Of a stretch of 64,000 nucleotides of DNA, positions 1 to 10,180 are shown piece after piece. A program made the translations under genes and the position numbers. Under the pieces are notes generated by a model. That model saw only the letters and a list, made by a program, of their open reading frames with translations, did no database searches and was not told where the DNA came from. This stretch comes from Nonomuraea sp. SYSU D8015 (GTDB lineage Bacteria; Actinomycetota; Actinomycetes; Streptosporangiales; Streptosporangiaceae), in contig NZ_VJYI01000007.1 in assembly GCF_008065375.1 (NCBI RefSeq), positions 372,001 through 436,000 of the forward strand, written 5' to 3'. Within the stretch, counting starts at the first letter, position 1, and the number at the start of each line of letters is the position of its first letter.

Positions 1-1
1 T

Positions 2-625
2 CGCGTCGCGGTGATCGACGACCACGAACTCATCCGCCATGGCCTGGAATACCTCCTCCGGCCCTTCGACGATCTCGACGTCGTGTTCCAGGGCTCCAGG
101 ATCGCCGATCTGCGGAGTGGCGACCTGGATCACGACGTGCTGATCCTCGATCTCTACCTGGCCACCGACCGGCCCTGCGTGGCCGAGATCCGGGAGCTTT
201 CCGCGATCACCCGGGTCTTGGTGGTCTCCGCCTCGGGCCGGCCCGCCGACGTGCTGGCCGCCATCCGGTCCGGCGCCAATGGGTACGTCACCAAGGACGC
301 CCCCGCCGAGCTCGTCGTGGACGCCCTGCGCACCGTCGCCGTCGGCGGTTTCTACCTGTCGGCAGGCTTGGCCGACATCCTGCAGAACGAGCTCGGCGCG
401 CCGCCTTCGGACGCCGCCCAGCCCCGGCTGTCGGGCCGCGAAGAGGAGGTGCTGGCGTACATCGCGCAGGGCTTCACCCACGCGCAGATCGCGCGGCGCA
501 TGGAGATCACCAAGGCGACCGTGGACACCTACGTGGAGCGGATCAGAGCCAAGCTCCAGGTCGGCAACAAGGCCCAGCTCACCCGCGCGGCCCTGGACCG
601 CCTCGAGCGTCGCCCCGAAGCATGA
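2..625 (+). CDS. NarL/FixJ-type response regulator, 5' end outside window
   Basis: DNA-binding response regulator paired with the kinase that follows. The reading frame is open from base 2 (R-V-A-V-I-D-D-H), so the start codon probably lies upstream and the GTG at 11 is an internal valine. A receiver domain is visible, with the acidic DD pair and the phospho-acceptor Asp in LILDLYLA (about residue 47 counted from base 11), followed by a LuxR-type helix-turn-helix at about 138-200 (LSGREEEVLAYIAQG). The stop overlaps the ATG of the kinase gene by 4 bp (ATGA), so the two are translationally coupled. Target genes are not evident. Confidence 0.9.
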   Translation, partial: RVAVIDDHELIRHGLEYLLRPFDDLDVVFQGSRIADLRSGDLDHDVLILDLYLATDRPCVAEIRELSAITRVLVVSASGRPADVLAAIRSGANGYVTKDAPAELVVDALRTVAVGGFYLSAGLADILQNELGAPPSDAAQPRLSGREEEVLAYIAQGFTHAQIARRMEITKATVDTYVERIRAKLQVGNKAQLTRAALDRLERRPEA

Positions 626-1911
626 GCGACGACCCCGCGGCCACCGACCCCGAGTCGCCCGGTCCGGCGGCGCCCGGCTCTCCGGCCACGGGTCCTGAGG
701 CCGCCGGGCCTGCGACGGCGGGTCCGGGAGCGGTTGGTTCTCCGGCCGCTGGTTCTGCGGTTGCCGGAATCGAGCGCATGCGCGCCGTCGCGACGATCGC
801 TGTCCGGCTGGGCGCGCTGGGCTTGTGCGGCTCGCTCGAACTGCTCGGAGACTGGCGATGGACCACTGTCTGGCCGGTGAACGTCCTGCTGGCCGCACTC
901 GTGCTCAACAGCCTGGTGATCTGCGCCCTGATCGCCGTACGCCGCGCGCTCCCCTCCCGCCACCTGCTCGCCGCCGACGTGGTGCTCGTCCTCGTCGTAT
1001 GCCTGGCGGTCGCCTGGTATGCCGGTGACCGCATGACGAACGGCTGGCCGGGCATCGTGCTGCCCTACGTGCTGCTGTCGGCCGTCATGGTGGGCATCGG
1101 CTTCCGCTCGGACGGCGCGGTGGCGGGCTGGGCCGCCGTGCTGGGATGTGCGTTCATGGTGGGCGACGTGCTGGCGGGCCAGCGCTGGTTCGAGTCACTG
1201 CCGCACGTCTGCGGCGTGGCGGCCAACGCGGCGGTCGCCTGCTACGTGGCCACGGTGCTGACCCGCAACGCCGCCGAGCTCGACCGGGCCCGGGCAGAGG
1301 AGGTCCTGCGTACCGCGCAGCTGTCGGAGGAGCGTGAGCGCGCCAGGACCGCCCGCGTCCTCCACGATCGCATCCTGCAGACACTGGAGGCGCTGGTCAG
1401 GGACGGCTGGATCGCCGACGAGGGCGTGCGGGCGCGGGTGGCCGAGGAGTCGCGGTGGCTGCGTGCGTACCTGCGGGGCGACGAGGGCGCTCCGGACGGC
1501 GACGTGCTGACCGCCCTGGAGGCGGTGGTGCGACAGGCGGTCGGGAACGGCCTGCACGTGGAGTTCAACGCCAGCCGGCTGCGTACGTCGCCCGACCGCG
1601 AACGGGTCGCCGGCGAGGTCGTCGACGCGCTGGCCGGCGCGCTGCGCGAGGCGCTGACGAACGTGGCCAAGCACGCGGGCGTGCGGCGCGCCGTGGTCTG
1701 GGCGGAGAGCCGGGCCGGGGTGGTGACGTTGAGCGTGTTGGATCACGGAGCGGGGTTCGACATGGAACGGCGACCGCCCGGGCTGGGCATCTCACGCTCG
1801 ATCGTCGAGCGGGTGGCCGCGGTGGGCGGTTCCGCGGACATCGAATCGGCCCCGGGAGAGGGCACTCACGTCACGGTACGGATCCCGCTCCCGCCACCGC
1901 AGCAGGAGTGA
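622..1911 (+). CDS. Membrane sensor histidine kinase (HisKA_3/HATPase type)
   Basis: 429-residue kinase partner of the upstream response regulator, which it overlaps by 4 bp. Residues 1-50 are a Pro/Ala/Gly-rich low-complexity stretch, unusual as an N-terminus. Several hydrophobic segments follow (about 55-210), forming a membrane sensor with little extracellular domain. The phospho-acceptor His is H248 in RVLHDRILQTLE. The ATPase domain has an N box (EALTNVAKHAG), G1 (DHGAGFD) and a G2 region (GLGISRSIVERV). The signal sensed is unknown. Confidence 0.9.
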   Translation: MSDDPAATDPESPGPAAPGSPATGPEAAGPATAGPGAVGSPAAGSAVAGIERMRAVATIAVRLGALGLCGSLELLGDWRWTTVWPVNVLLAALVLNSLVICALIAVRRALPSRHLLAADVVLVLVVCLAVAWYAGDRMTNGWPGIVLPYVLLSAVMVGIGFRSDGAVAGWAAVLGCAFMVGDVLAGQRWFESLPHVCGVAANAAVACYVATVLTRNAAELDRARAEEVLRTAQLSEERERARTARVLHDRILQTLEALVRDGWIADEGVRARVAEESRWLRAYLRGDEGAPDGDVLTALEAVVRQAVGNGLHVEFNASRLRTSPDRERVAGEVVDALAGALREALTNVAKHAGVRRAVVWAESRAGVVTLSVLDHGAGFDMERRPPGLGISRSIVERVAAVGGSADIESAPGEGTHVTVRIPLPPPQQE

Positions 1912-2350
1912 GGCCCGCTCGGAGGAGGGGACAGGGCGCGGGTGTCGAACCAGTCGGCTGTGTAGGCCCGCTACCGCTCCGGCCCAACTGCTGTGTTGGC
2001 CCGCTGCCGCTCTGGCCGCCACCGCGCCGTCCCGCCGCTGTGCTGGCCGACCGCCGTTGGGCTTCTGCCGCTGCGGATCCGGGCAATGCACCCGTAGGGC
2101 CGGTACGGACGGGCCGGAGCATGGCGACCGGGAGGTGTCGTGGGATCTGTGAGCGGCCCTTCGCCAAAGACCGTGCCACGGCGACGGATGGCTGCCACAC
2201 GTGTGTCCTGGACAGACGGAGCCCCGCTGGGCGGTCTGGGGGGTGGGAGGGGTGGGCATGCTGGGGTGGTGGTTTGGGAGAGGATCGGCACGCTGGGGCC
2301 GGTGCTGCGACCGATGGCCGCCGTCAGGGCGTGGGGACGGGACGGGTACG
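1912..2350. other. Intergenic region without a supported gene
   Basis: This 440-bp stretch lies between the kinase and the thioesterase. Around 1965-2030 it has a loosely repeated CCCGCTNCCGCTC-type sequence. Frames open here have no recognisable domain, and the codon pattern does not match the flanking genes. I see no clear terminator or promoter. Confidence 0.5.
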
Positions 2351-2779
2351 GTGGCGGACGTGGTTGAACGTACCCCGGCCCAACGTCACATCTACCTCCG
2401 CACGGTGAGGTTCGCCGACATCGACTCCCAAGGCCACGTGAACAACGTGCGCTTCCTCGACTACCTGGAGGACGCCCGCTTCGGCATGTTCGCCATCGAC
2501 CTCCACAAAGCGGGGGAGGAGCCGTTCAAGGGCCTGGTCGTGACCCGGCACGAGATCGACTACCGCCGTCCTCTCAGCTTCCGCGCCGACCCGGTCCGGG
2601 TGGAGACCTGGGTGGAGGAGATCAGGCCGGTACGTTTCACGCTGCGGTACGAGATCCGCGACGACGAGCAGCTCTACGTCACCGCCAAGTCGGTGATCGC
2701 GGCCTACGACGTCGAGCGGGCCGCCCCGCGCAGACTCGGCGAGGGCGAACTGACCTACCTCAAGCGCTACTCCGTATGA
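2351..2779 (+). CDS. Acyl-CoA thioesterase, 4HBT hotdog fold
   Basis: 142-residue single-hotdog protein of the YbgC/FadM kind, which hydrolyses acyl-CoA thioesters. The motif RFADIDSQGHVNNVRFLDYLE carries the catalytic-type Asp and the conserved HVNN seen in 4HBT enzymes. The frame is open upstream to 2201, but that part has no family similarity. I therefore chose the GTG at 2351; a GTG at 2360 is also possible. The stop overlaps the start of the broken MFS gene by 4 bp, so the two were probably once an operon. Confidence 0.85.
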   Translation: MADVVERTPAQRHIYLRTVRFADIDSQGHVNNVRFLDYLEDARFGMFAIDLHKAGEEPFKGLVVTRHEIDYRRPLSFRADPVRVETWVEEIRPVRFTLRYEIRDDEQLYVTAKSVIAAYDVERAAPRRLGEGELTYLKRYSV

Positions 2780-3905
2780 GGCGCTGGCGGATGCCGGCGC
2801 TGGGCGTCAACGCCCATGCCAGCGTCACCGTGGGGCTCTTCGGGCTGCCCCTCGTCCTGCCGGAGATCGAGCGGCATTTCGGGGTGCCGATGCTGGTGGC
2901 GGGATCATCGCCAACGCCCCGGCCTACGGCATCATGGTCGCCCTCGTCGCCTGGGGAGCGCTCGCCGACCGGCACGGCGAGCGGCTGATCCTGGGCCTCG
3001 GCGTCGGGCTGATCGTGCTGCACTGGTTCCAGCCGCCGGAGCGCGGCGTCGCCATGGGCCTGCGCCAGGGTCCTTAAACGCTCGGCCTGGCCATGGGCGC
3101 GTTCGCGTTGCCGCCCGTCGCGCGGGCGTACGGCCTGCCCGGTGTGCTGCTGGTCTGCGCCGGCACGAGCCTGCTGGCCGCCGTGCAGGCAGCGATCTTC
3201 CTGGCCGAGCCGCCGTACGAGATCTCCGGCCGGGACGCGGCGCAGCGGGCTCGCCGTACCGGCAGCCGGCGCTGTGGCGGGTGCACGCCACCAGCGCCCT
3301 GCACGTGTCCCGCAGATCGTGGTCAGCACGTACGGAGTGAGCTGCCTGGTCAAGGTGTATGGGTGGGACAGCGTGGCGGCCGGCCGGTTATTCGGCCTGG
3401 CCGCGATCGGGCGGGGCCCCCGGAGCGGCGAACGGTCAGGCCCGAGAGCGGTCGCTTGCGTGACCAGTGAGGGCCGAGTGAGCGCGACCATCAGATTGGT
3501 GCGCATAGCCGCCGGGGCGGTGGTCCGACCGGGTCGGGCTGCGCATGCGGCCCCTGCTGCTGATCGCGATCGCCAACCTCGGCGTGCTGGCGCTCCTGGT
3601 CGCCGGCACGCTCACCCGCACCTGGCTCGGGCCCGTGATGCCGCCGTGGCCGCCGTGGCCGCCGTGACGACCGTGGCCGGCAACGGGCTCGCCTACTCGG
3701 GGCAGGCGAGCTGGCCGGGCCCGCCTGGGCGGGCAAGGTGCTCGGCACCCACAACGCCATCCAGAACACCGTCGCCCTGGCCGCGACGCCGCTGGCCGCC
3801 CTGCTGATGGAGAGCGCGGGATTCTGGGCGGGCTTCGCGGCCGGGCTGGCGTGCGCGCTGCTGTCGCTGCCCGTCGTGCCCGTCCGCGGCGAGCGGCGGA
3901 AGGAG

Positions 3906-3911
<6 letters not shown>
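2776..3911 (+). pseudogene. Decayed MFS transporter
   Basis: About 1.1 kb reads as an MFS permease only when pieces from all three frames are joined. An N-terminal piece (MPALGVNAHASVTVGLFGLPL) is followed by a frame change near 2905 into IIANAPAYGIMVALVAWGALADRHG, an in-frame TAA at 3075-3077, then LGLAMGAFALPPVARAYGL. Further shifts near 3260, 3400 and 3690 lead to the C-terminal piece ending in EL and a stop at 3909-3911. The total length fits a roughly 380-residue transporter. At least four lesions make a single sequencing error unlikely. The last 6 bp overlap the convergent alpha-glucosidase gene. Confidence 0.85.
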
Positions 3912-5426
<1,515 letters not shown>

Positions 5427-5432
5427 GCCCCG

Positions 5433-5819
5433 TTACGTGGGAGAGTTCACCAAGCTGTGTGCCGCGTAGACGAGGTAGTCCCAGAGCCTGGTCTCCAGCT
5501 CCTCCGGCAAATCGAGCGAATCGACCGCGTCCCGCATGTGCCGCAGCCAGGCGTCGCGCTCCGGCTCGCCGATCACGAACGGCATGTGCCGCATGCGCAA
5601 CCGCGGGTGGCCGCGCTGCTCGCTGTAGGTCTTGGGGCCGCCCCAGTATTGGATCAGGAAGCCCCGCAGCCGCTCCTCGGCGCCCGTCAGGTCGGCCTCC
5701 GGGTAGAGCGGCCGCAGCACCGGGTCTTCGGCGACCCCCTCGTAGAAGCGGCTCACGAGGCGCCGGAAGGTCTCCTCGCCCCCGACGGCGTCGTAGAAGG
5801 AGGTCTCAGTCACGTCCAT
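5433..5819 (-). CDS. glbO: Group II truncated haemoglobin
   Basis: 128-residue 2-over-2 globin of the GlbO class, implicated in this family in O2/NO handling at membranes. Family signs: FYDAVGGEETF at the start, the QYWGGP motif, HPRLRMRHMPF with the proximal histidine, and the LWDYLVYAA helix with the conserved Trp. Length is typical. It lies 4 bp after the MscS gene stop and 6 bp before the GH13 gene, on the same strand. Confidence 0.93.
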   Translation of the reverse strand: MDVTETSFYDAVGGEETFRRLVSRFYEGVAEDPVLRPLYPEADLTGAEERLRGFLIQYWGGPKTYSEQRGHPRLRMRHMPFVIGEPERDAWLRHMRDAVDSLDLPEELETRLWDYLVYAAHSLVNSPT

Positions 5820-5823
5820 AAGA

Positions 5824-6825
5824 CTATGCGGTCGGGACCAGGGGAATGCCCGCGGAGTCGAGCGCCGACTTCACCCGGAGCCTGATCTCCCTGGCCACCT
5901 CCGCCTGCGCGGCGGGCAGGGTCTTGGCGGTGATGCGGAACACCAGCGAGCTGTCGGACAACGCCTCCACGCCGAACACCTGCGGCTGCTCCACGATCTT
6001 GGACTCGCGGAACTCGGGGTCGGCCCAAATCTCCTCGGCCACGTGCTCCAGCAGCACCTTCACGCCCGTGATGTCGGCGTCGTAGGCCACCGGGACGTCC
6101 ATGTAGGCCCGCGACCAGCCCTGCGACTCGTTGCCGACCCTGGTGATCGTGCCGTTGCGGACGTACCAGACGCGGCCGTCCGCGTCGCGCAGCCTGGTGA
6201 CGCGCAGGGTGACGGCCTCGACCGTACCCACGGCGGCGCCCGCGTCGATCACGTCGCCCACGCCGTACTGGTCTTCGAGCAGCATGAACATGCCCGCGAT
6301 GAAGTCTTTGACCAGCTCCTGTGCGCCGAAGCCGATGGCTACGCCGAGGATGCCGACGCTGGTCAGCAGGGGGGCGATCGGGATCGTCAGCCGGTCGAGC
6401 ACGGTCAGGATCGCGGTGCCCAGGATGACGATCGAGGCGATGTGCTTGAGCACCGAGCCCATCGTCTCCGCGCGCTGCTTGCGCCGCTCGTGCAGGAGCG
6501 CGTCGATCGTGTCGGTCGCCACACCTTTGCGGAACCTGCTCGTGATCGACCCGCTGGTCGCCGCGCGATTGACCACCCTCGTGATCACCCGGTGCGAGAG
6601 ATTGCGGAGCACGATGGCGATAACGATGATCATCACGATCACGATCGCACCCGACACCAGGGGCATCCACGGCGCGTCTGGGAACATCCGGACCAGCGTA
6701 GAGCACACGGCGTCGTTCGTGCAGACGTCGGCCACCGACTTTGCCGCCTTTTCAAAGTCCAGGAAGCTGGACGTCGGCGTGGACGTCGGCGATGGCGATG
6801 GCGACGGTGTCACCAGCAGTAACAC
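5824..6825 (-). CDS. MscS-family small-conductance mechanosensitive channel
   Basis: 333-residue channel protein. A Ser/Pro/Thr-rich N-terminus precedes a first membrane helix (LVSGAIVIVMIIVIAIVL). Two more helices follow, including the pore-type segment ILGVAIGFGAQELVKDFIAGMF typical of MscS, then a beta domain (QYGVGDVIDAGAAVGTVEAVTLRVTRLR read in parts) and a cytoplasmic C-terminus. The start is a GTG with an AGGGGG ribosome site about 10 nt upstream. First gene of the leftward run MscS, glbO, GH13. Confidence 0.9.
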   Translation of the reverse strand: MLLLVTPSPSPSPTSTPTSSFLDFEKAAKSVADVCTNDAVCSTLVRMFPDAPWMPLVSGAIVIVMIIVIAIVLRNLSHRVITRVVNRAATSGSITSRFRKGVATDTIDALLHERRKQRAETMGSVLKHIASIVILGTAILTVLDRLTIPIAPLLTSVGILGVAIGFGAQELVKDFIAGMFMLLEDQYGVGDVIDAGAAVGTVEAVTLRVTRLRDADGRVWYVRNGTITRVGNESQGWSRAYMDVPVAYDADITGVKVLLEHVAEEIWADPEFRESKIVEQPQVFGVEALSDSSLVFRITAKTLPAAQAEVAREIRLRVKSALDSAGIPLVPTA

Positions 6826-6942
6826 TGAGTAAATCCCCCTCCGGAAGCGGTTCGGCCAACCAGTTGGACCGTTTGATCGCTCGATCCAAAATACCGTCGG
6901 CCGAACCGCCCGCCGTCACATCACGCCGGGGAAGACGGGGTC

Positions 6943-6977
6943 GCCGGCTCTCTGGGCCGCGGAGGGAGAGAGCCGGC
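6943..6977. repeat. Inverted repeat, 11-bp arms
   Basis: Arms GCCGGCTCTCT (6943-6953) and AGAGAGCCGGC (6967-6977) are perfect complements around a 13-nt loop. No T-tract on either side. Function unknown; could be a terminator-like or protein-binding element. Confidence 0.75.
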
Positions 6978-7094
6978 GCTCCTTGTGACGGACGGTTCGG
7001 AGCAGGACACGCACCCGGAAGCATGTCCCGCGCCGGTTCCGGGAGGGATCCCCCCCGAACACCCGCCGGGCGCACCGGACGGGTGGCTTTCGTG

Positions 7095-7115
7095 CGTACG
7101 GGTGCGAGCCGTACG
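7095..7115. repeat. Inverted repeat, 7-bp arms
   Basis: CGTACGG (7095-7101) pairs with CCGTACG (7109-7115) around a 7-nt loop. One of three hairpins in this gene-free stretch. Confidence 0.6.
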
Positions 7116-7142
7116 GGCGATGACGCGCGCGTGAGGGCGGAA

Positions 7143-7202
7143 CCGGCGGAGTGACCAGGGTCTCGCCATACATGAGACCCTCCGCACCGGTCACCCCGCC
7201 GG
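7143..7202. terminator. Long two-part hairpin, candidate terminator
   Basis: Outer arms 7143-7156 and 7189-7202 pair over 14 positions with one mismatch. Inside, AGGGTCTC (7157-7164) pairs perfectly with GAGACCCT (7174-7181) around a 9-nt loop, leaving a 7-nt one-sided bulge (7182-7188). The total is about 21 pairs. It lies 66 bp downstream of the stop of the leftward gene 7268-7552, the expected place for its terminator. There is no T-tract, which is common in actinobacteria. It could also be a structured small RNA or a protein-binding cruciform. Confidence 0.55.
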
Positions 7203-7267
7203 CCCCGTGGGGCCGCCGTGGGTGCGGTGAGCCGTGGTGGCTGCGCTCCACCCGGATCACCGCGTCG

Positions 7268-7552
7268 TCACTCCCCCACCGCGGCGAGCACGCGGGCGAC
7301 CTTCGTCGCCGCACCCGCCGGGTCGTCGGCGGTGTGCATCCGTTCACCCCAGGACCAGCAGTACCACCAGTCCGGCATGTCGGACACCGCGGACGGCCGA
7401 CAGGTGACGTTCTCGGACAGGCTCGTCGCATTCGGGTTGATCACCCGGACGAACCGCCGCCCGCTCTGGGTCTGGACCACTCGCGCGAGCATCCCGCGAG
7501 CGTCGAGCTCGGACACGAGACGCTCCAGCCGCTCGAAGTTGTCGTCCCCCAC
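7268..7552 (-). CDS. Small protein of unknown function
   Basis: 94 residues, not recognised. The GTG start at 7552 is preceded at good distance by AGGGAGG; the frame extends to 7603 but without a better start. The protein has a charged N-terminal helix (FERLERLVSELDARG), then a beta-like stretch with RFVRVINP, then aromatic PDWWYCWSWGERM and a C-terminal helix (ATKVARVLAAVGE). It is transcribed divergently from the XRE regulator, with about 285 bp between the starts. Confidence 0.7.
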   Translation of the reverse strand: MGDDNFERLERLVSELDARGMLARVVQTQSGRRFVRVINPNATSLSENVTCRPSAVSDMPDWWYCWSWGERMHTADDPAGAATKVARVLAAVGE

Positions 7553-7837
7553 CGTTCTCGTCCTCCCTACCGAATCGCTGCTGGTGGGCCAAAGATGACT
7601 CAACTCGGCGGTGGGCGCAACGCGGCCTCCGCGGCTACAGGGAGTTGCTTCTCCCTCATGGGTTGTAAGAAACAGTCCCTCGGAGGACGATCCTTAACCC
7701 CACTCTTGAGAAGGGCGTTTCCAACGCGGCCTCATTGGTTCATCATCTTGGGTAGGCGCACAGCGACTTGAGTACTACGCTCTGTCACGGGCTTCCACGA
7801 GTTGCGACCGGTCGAGACTTGCGTGAGAGGGGCCGGG

Positions 7838-9388
7838 ATGTCCGGCAGACAGCACAGGGAGACGGAGATCGCACGGCGGATCCGGGCCAAGGGCCTGGCC
7901 GCCGGGCGCACGTCGGCCCAGATAGCCGACGAGATACATGAGGCGTGCATGGCCCACTTCAGCACGACCCGTATCAAAGCGCACCGCCTGTCACACGGGA
8001 TCGCGCTGGCCGACGTGATCGAGCAGGTCAGAGCCCTGTTCGAGCGCGATCAGAAGCCGATGCCGGGCATCGGCGAGACGCTTCTGTCCGCGTACGAGAG
8101 CGGGCTCAAGCGTCCGGGGCCCGAATACCTCCACTACCTCTGCACCGTCTACCGCGTCGAGCCCGCCGCGCTCGGTTACGAGGGGCCGTGCATCTGCGGC
8201 CACGGCCACCGCATGCCCGGCGTGATCGGCGGGGAGGTGAAGGAGCCCCGCCGCCTGCCGACAGATCGCGACCTCGTGATCAAGCCGATGGAGCCCGAGC
8301 CCGACGCCGAGGAGGACGAGAACATCCTCCGGCGCACGCTATTAAATCTGCTCGGCACGGACGCCAACGCCTCGGCGGAGCTCGACGGCCCGGTGCTCGG
8401 CGCGTGCGAGGGCATCCGGCGGCGGATGGACGAGACGCTCGTGTCGGCCACTGTGTCGGCCGCCATGCTCGACCAGTGGGAGGAGGCGACGATCAGCTTG
8501 GGCCGTCAATACACCACGACGGCCCCGCTCAGGCTGCTGTGCGACGTGCTGCTGGAGTTGAGCGCGGTGCGCACCGCCATGTCCCGGCGGCAGCCCACCG
8601 ACCTGGCCGAGCGCCTGTGCCGGATGGCCGCCCAGCTGGCCGGGCTGAGCGGCATGATCCTGATCAACCTCGGCGATCACCGGCTGGCGCGTTCGTTCTT
8701 CCGCACCGGGCGCACCGCGGCCGACGAGACGGGCGACCGGGCGCTGCGCGCGTGGATCTGCGCCCGCGAGTCGCTCATCCCTCTCTACTTCGGCGACGCC
8801 CGCGAGGCGCTCCACCTGGCCAAGAAGAGCCGCGACCTGGCCGGCTCGACGCCGTGTCCCGCGCAGGCCATGGCGCCGGTCGTCGAGGCCAGGGCGCTGG
8901 CCATGATGACGGGAGCCGACCGGAAGCGGGAGGTCGTCGACCAGGCCAAGCGCGCGCTGGCCCGGGCCAGGAACGCCTTCTCGCACATGCGCGAGGAGGA
9001 CCAGGAAGACCTGGCCTTCGGCTACACCGAGAAGCAGCTCTGCTTCTACCAGGGCGACGTGCTCACCAAGCTCGGCGAGACGATCGAGGCCGAGGTGATC
9101 CTCGACCAGGCGCTGTCGAAGTACGAAGACCACATCGTCGACCAGACGCTGATCAGGTTCGACCAGGCGCACTGCAAGCTGATCGACGGCGACGTCGAGG
9201 AGGCGGTCGCCATCGGGACGAGGGCGCTCAACCTGGTCGGCGACGAATACCTGACCGATTTCATCGTGCGCCCGGCCCTGGCGCTGGAGCAGGCGATCAT
9301 CTCGAAGGACGCCAACGCTCCGGGGCTCGAGGCGTTCCGGGTCGCCTTGCGGCGGCCCAAGACCCAACTGAAAGGGGGCGGTGCATGA
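7838..9388 (+). CDS. XRE-family regulator with TPR-like C-terminal region
   Basis: 516 residues from the ATG at 7838, preceded by GAGAGGGG; an upstream in-frame start at 7802 is less likely. The first part has a helix-turn-helix (HRLSHGIALADVIEQVRALFERD and SAYESGLKRPGPEYLHYLCTVY, read in pieces), followed by a Cys/His patch (CICGHGHRM). About 300 helical residues resembling degenerate TPRs follow. This is the layout of large actinobacterial XRE regulators of development or secondary metabolism. The stop overlaps the next gene's ATG (ATGA), so the GNAT protein is translationally coupled. Confidence 0.8.
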   Translation: MSGRQHRETEIARRIRAKGLAAGRTSAQIADEIHEACMAHFSTTRIKAHRLSHGIALADVIEQVRALFERDQKPMPGIGETLLSAYESGLKRPGPEYLHYLCTVYRVEPAALGYEGPCICGHGHRMPGVIGGEVKEPRRLPTDRDLVIKPMEPEPDAEEDENILRRTLLNLLGTDANASAELDGPVLGACEGIRRRMDETLVSATVSAAMLDQWEEATISLGRQYTTTAPLRLLCDVLLELSAVRTAMSRRQPTDLAERLCRMAAQLAGLSGMILINLGDHRLARSFFRTGRTAADETGDRALRAWICARESLIPLYFGDAREALHLAKKSRDLAGSTPCPAQAMAPVVEARALAMMTGADRKREVVDQAKRALARARNAFSHMREEDQEDLAFGYTEKQLCFYQGDVLTKLGETIEAEVILDQALSKYEDHIVDQTLIRFDQAHCKLIDGDVEEAVAIGTRALNLVGDEYLTDFIVRPALALEQAIISKDANAPGLEAFRVALRRPKTQLKGGGA

Positions 9389-9873
9389 CGTTGACGATCC
9401 GGCGCTATCGCTGGTCCGATCTCGACACCATCCTCGCGCTCCACCAGATCTGCCTCGCGGAGGTGGGCCTGGTCCCCGGCGACGGCGTCTACTACGACGA
9501 CGACTTCCCGCGCATCCAGGAGATCTACCTCGCCTGCGGCGGGGACTTCTTGGTGGGCGAGGTGAAATCGCGCGTCGTCGCCATGGGCGGGCTGAGACCC
9601 GTGGACACCGTGACGGCGGAGATCTGCCGGCTGAGGGTCCATCCCGAGTTCCAGCGGCGTGGCTTCGGCGCGGCCATGCTCGTCGCGCTCGAACGGCGCG
9701 CGGTGGAGCTCGGGTTCCACAGCGTCAGAGGAGACACGACACTCAACCAGGAAGCAGCGCTCGCGCTGTACCGACGCCAGGGCTGGCGTGAGCTGTCCCG
9801 GCACCGCGTGGGCGACCTGACCGTCGTCTACGGCGAGAAACGCCTGTTCCCGCCGGCCGCTCTCGAGCACTGA
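9385..9873 (+). CDS. GNAT-family N-acetyltransferase
   Basis: 162 residues. Acetyl-CoA-binding motif A is visible as CRLRVHPEFQRRGFGAAML, followed by ALALYRRQGWRELSRHRVG, the usual GNAT C-terminal strand and helix. Start ATG overlaps the stop of the XRE regulator by 4 bp. Substrate unknown; the coupling suggests it acts together with, or is controlled with, the regulator. Confidence 0.88.
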   Translation: MTLTIRRYRWSDLDTILALHQICLAEVGLVPGDGVYYDDDFPRIQEIYLACGGDFLVGEVKSRVVAMGGLRPVDTVTAEICRLRVHPEFQRRGFGAAMLVALERRAVELGFHSVRGDTTLNQEAALALYRRQGWRELSRHRVGDLTVVYGEKRLFPPAALEH

Positions 9874-10180
9874 CCGAGCTCTTCTCCCGCAGGCCCCACG
9901 CACCCCCTCCTGGGGCCGCACTCCCGGCTTTCCCGGCGACCTCTTCCGGATCCCCGGCGTGACGTTCCGCCCCTCTCGGTCGATCCATTCCGACCGACGA
10001 TTTATCCGGCAGGTCCCGCCAATTTCTCGATACAGGATATGTAGGAAATAGCCGGTTCTCTGTCCCGCGGTATGGATGTACGAACCCGCGGGTGAGGGTC
10101 TTAACTCCAAGTGGTAGAGGAACCTCACCGGCTGCTGCCTGTACATCTACGCCTGCAAATAGTAGTGAGATGCTTTTGCC
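9874..10180. other. Intergenic region with a possible structured leader
   Basis: No gene seen. The first half is GC-rich. Past 10010 it becomes AT-richer (CGATACAGGATATGTAGG near 10028-10045) and probably holds the promoter of the EamA gene. A nested dyad follows at 10075-10147. Confidence 0.5.
10075..10147 (+). promoter_or_regulatory. Nested dyad upstream of EamA gene, candidate 5' leader structure
   Basis: GATGTAC (10075-10081) pairs with GTACATC (10141-10147). Inside it GGTGAGG (10091-10097) pairs with CCTCACC (10123-10129). In RNA this gives a two-level stem ending about 33 nt before the EamA start. It matches no riboswitch class that I recognise. Confidence 0.35.

Larger units (their letters stand above)
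6826..7267. other. Gene-free region rich in inverted repeats
   Basis: 440 bp with no credible coding frame between the MscS start and the end of a small leftward gene. It holds at least three strong inverted repeats (listed separately). The leftward MscS promoter should lie near 6840-6890, where an AT-richer patch and a short CCAAC/GTTGG dyad occur. No tRNA fold was recognised. Confidence 0.6.

Noticed and set aside
6916..7431. 171-codon leftward frame across the hairpin region
   Set aside because: Arg/Pro-rich translation, no ribosome site, and it runs through strong inverted repeats.
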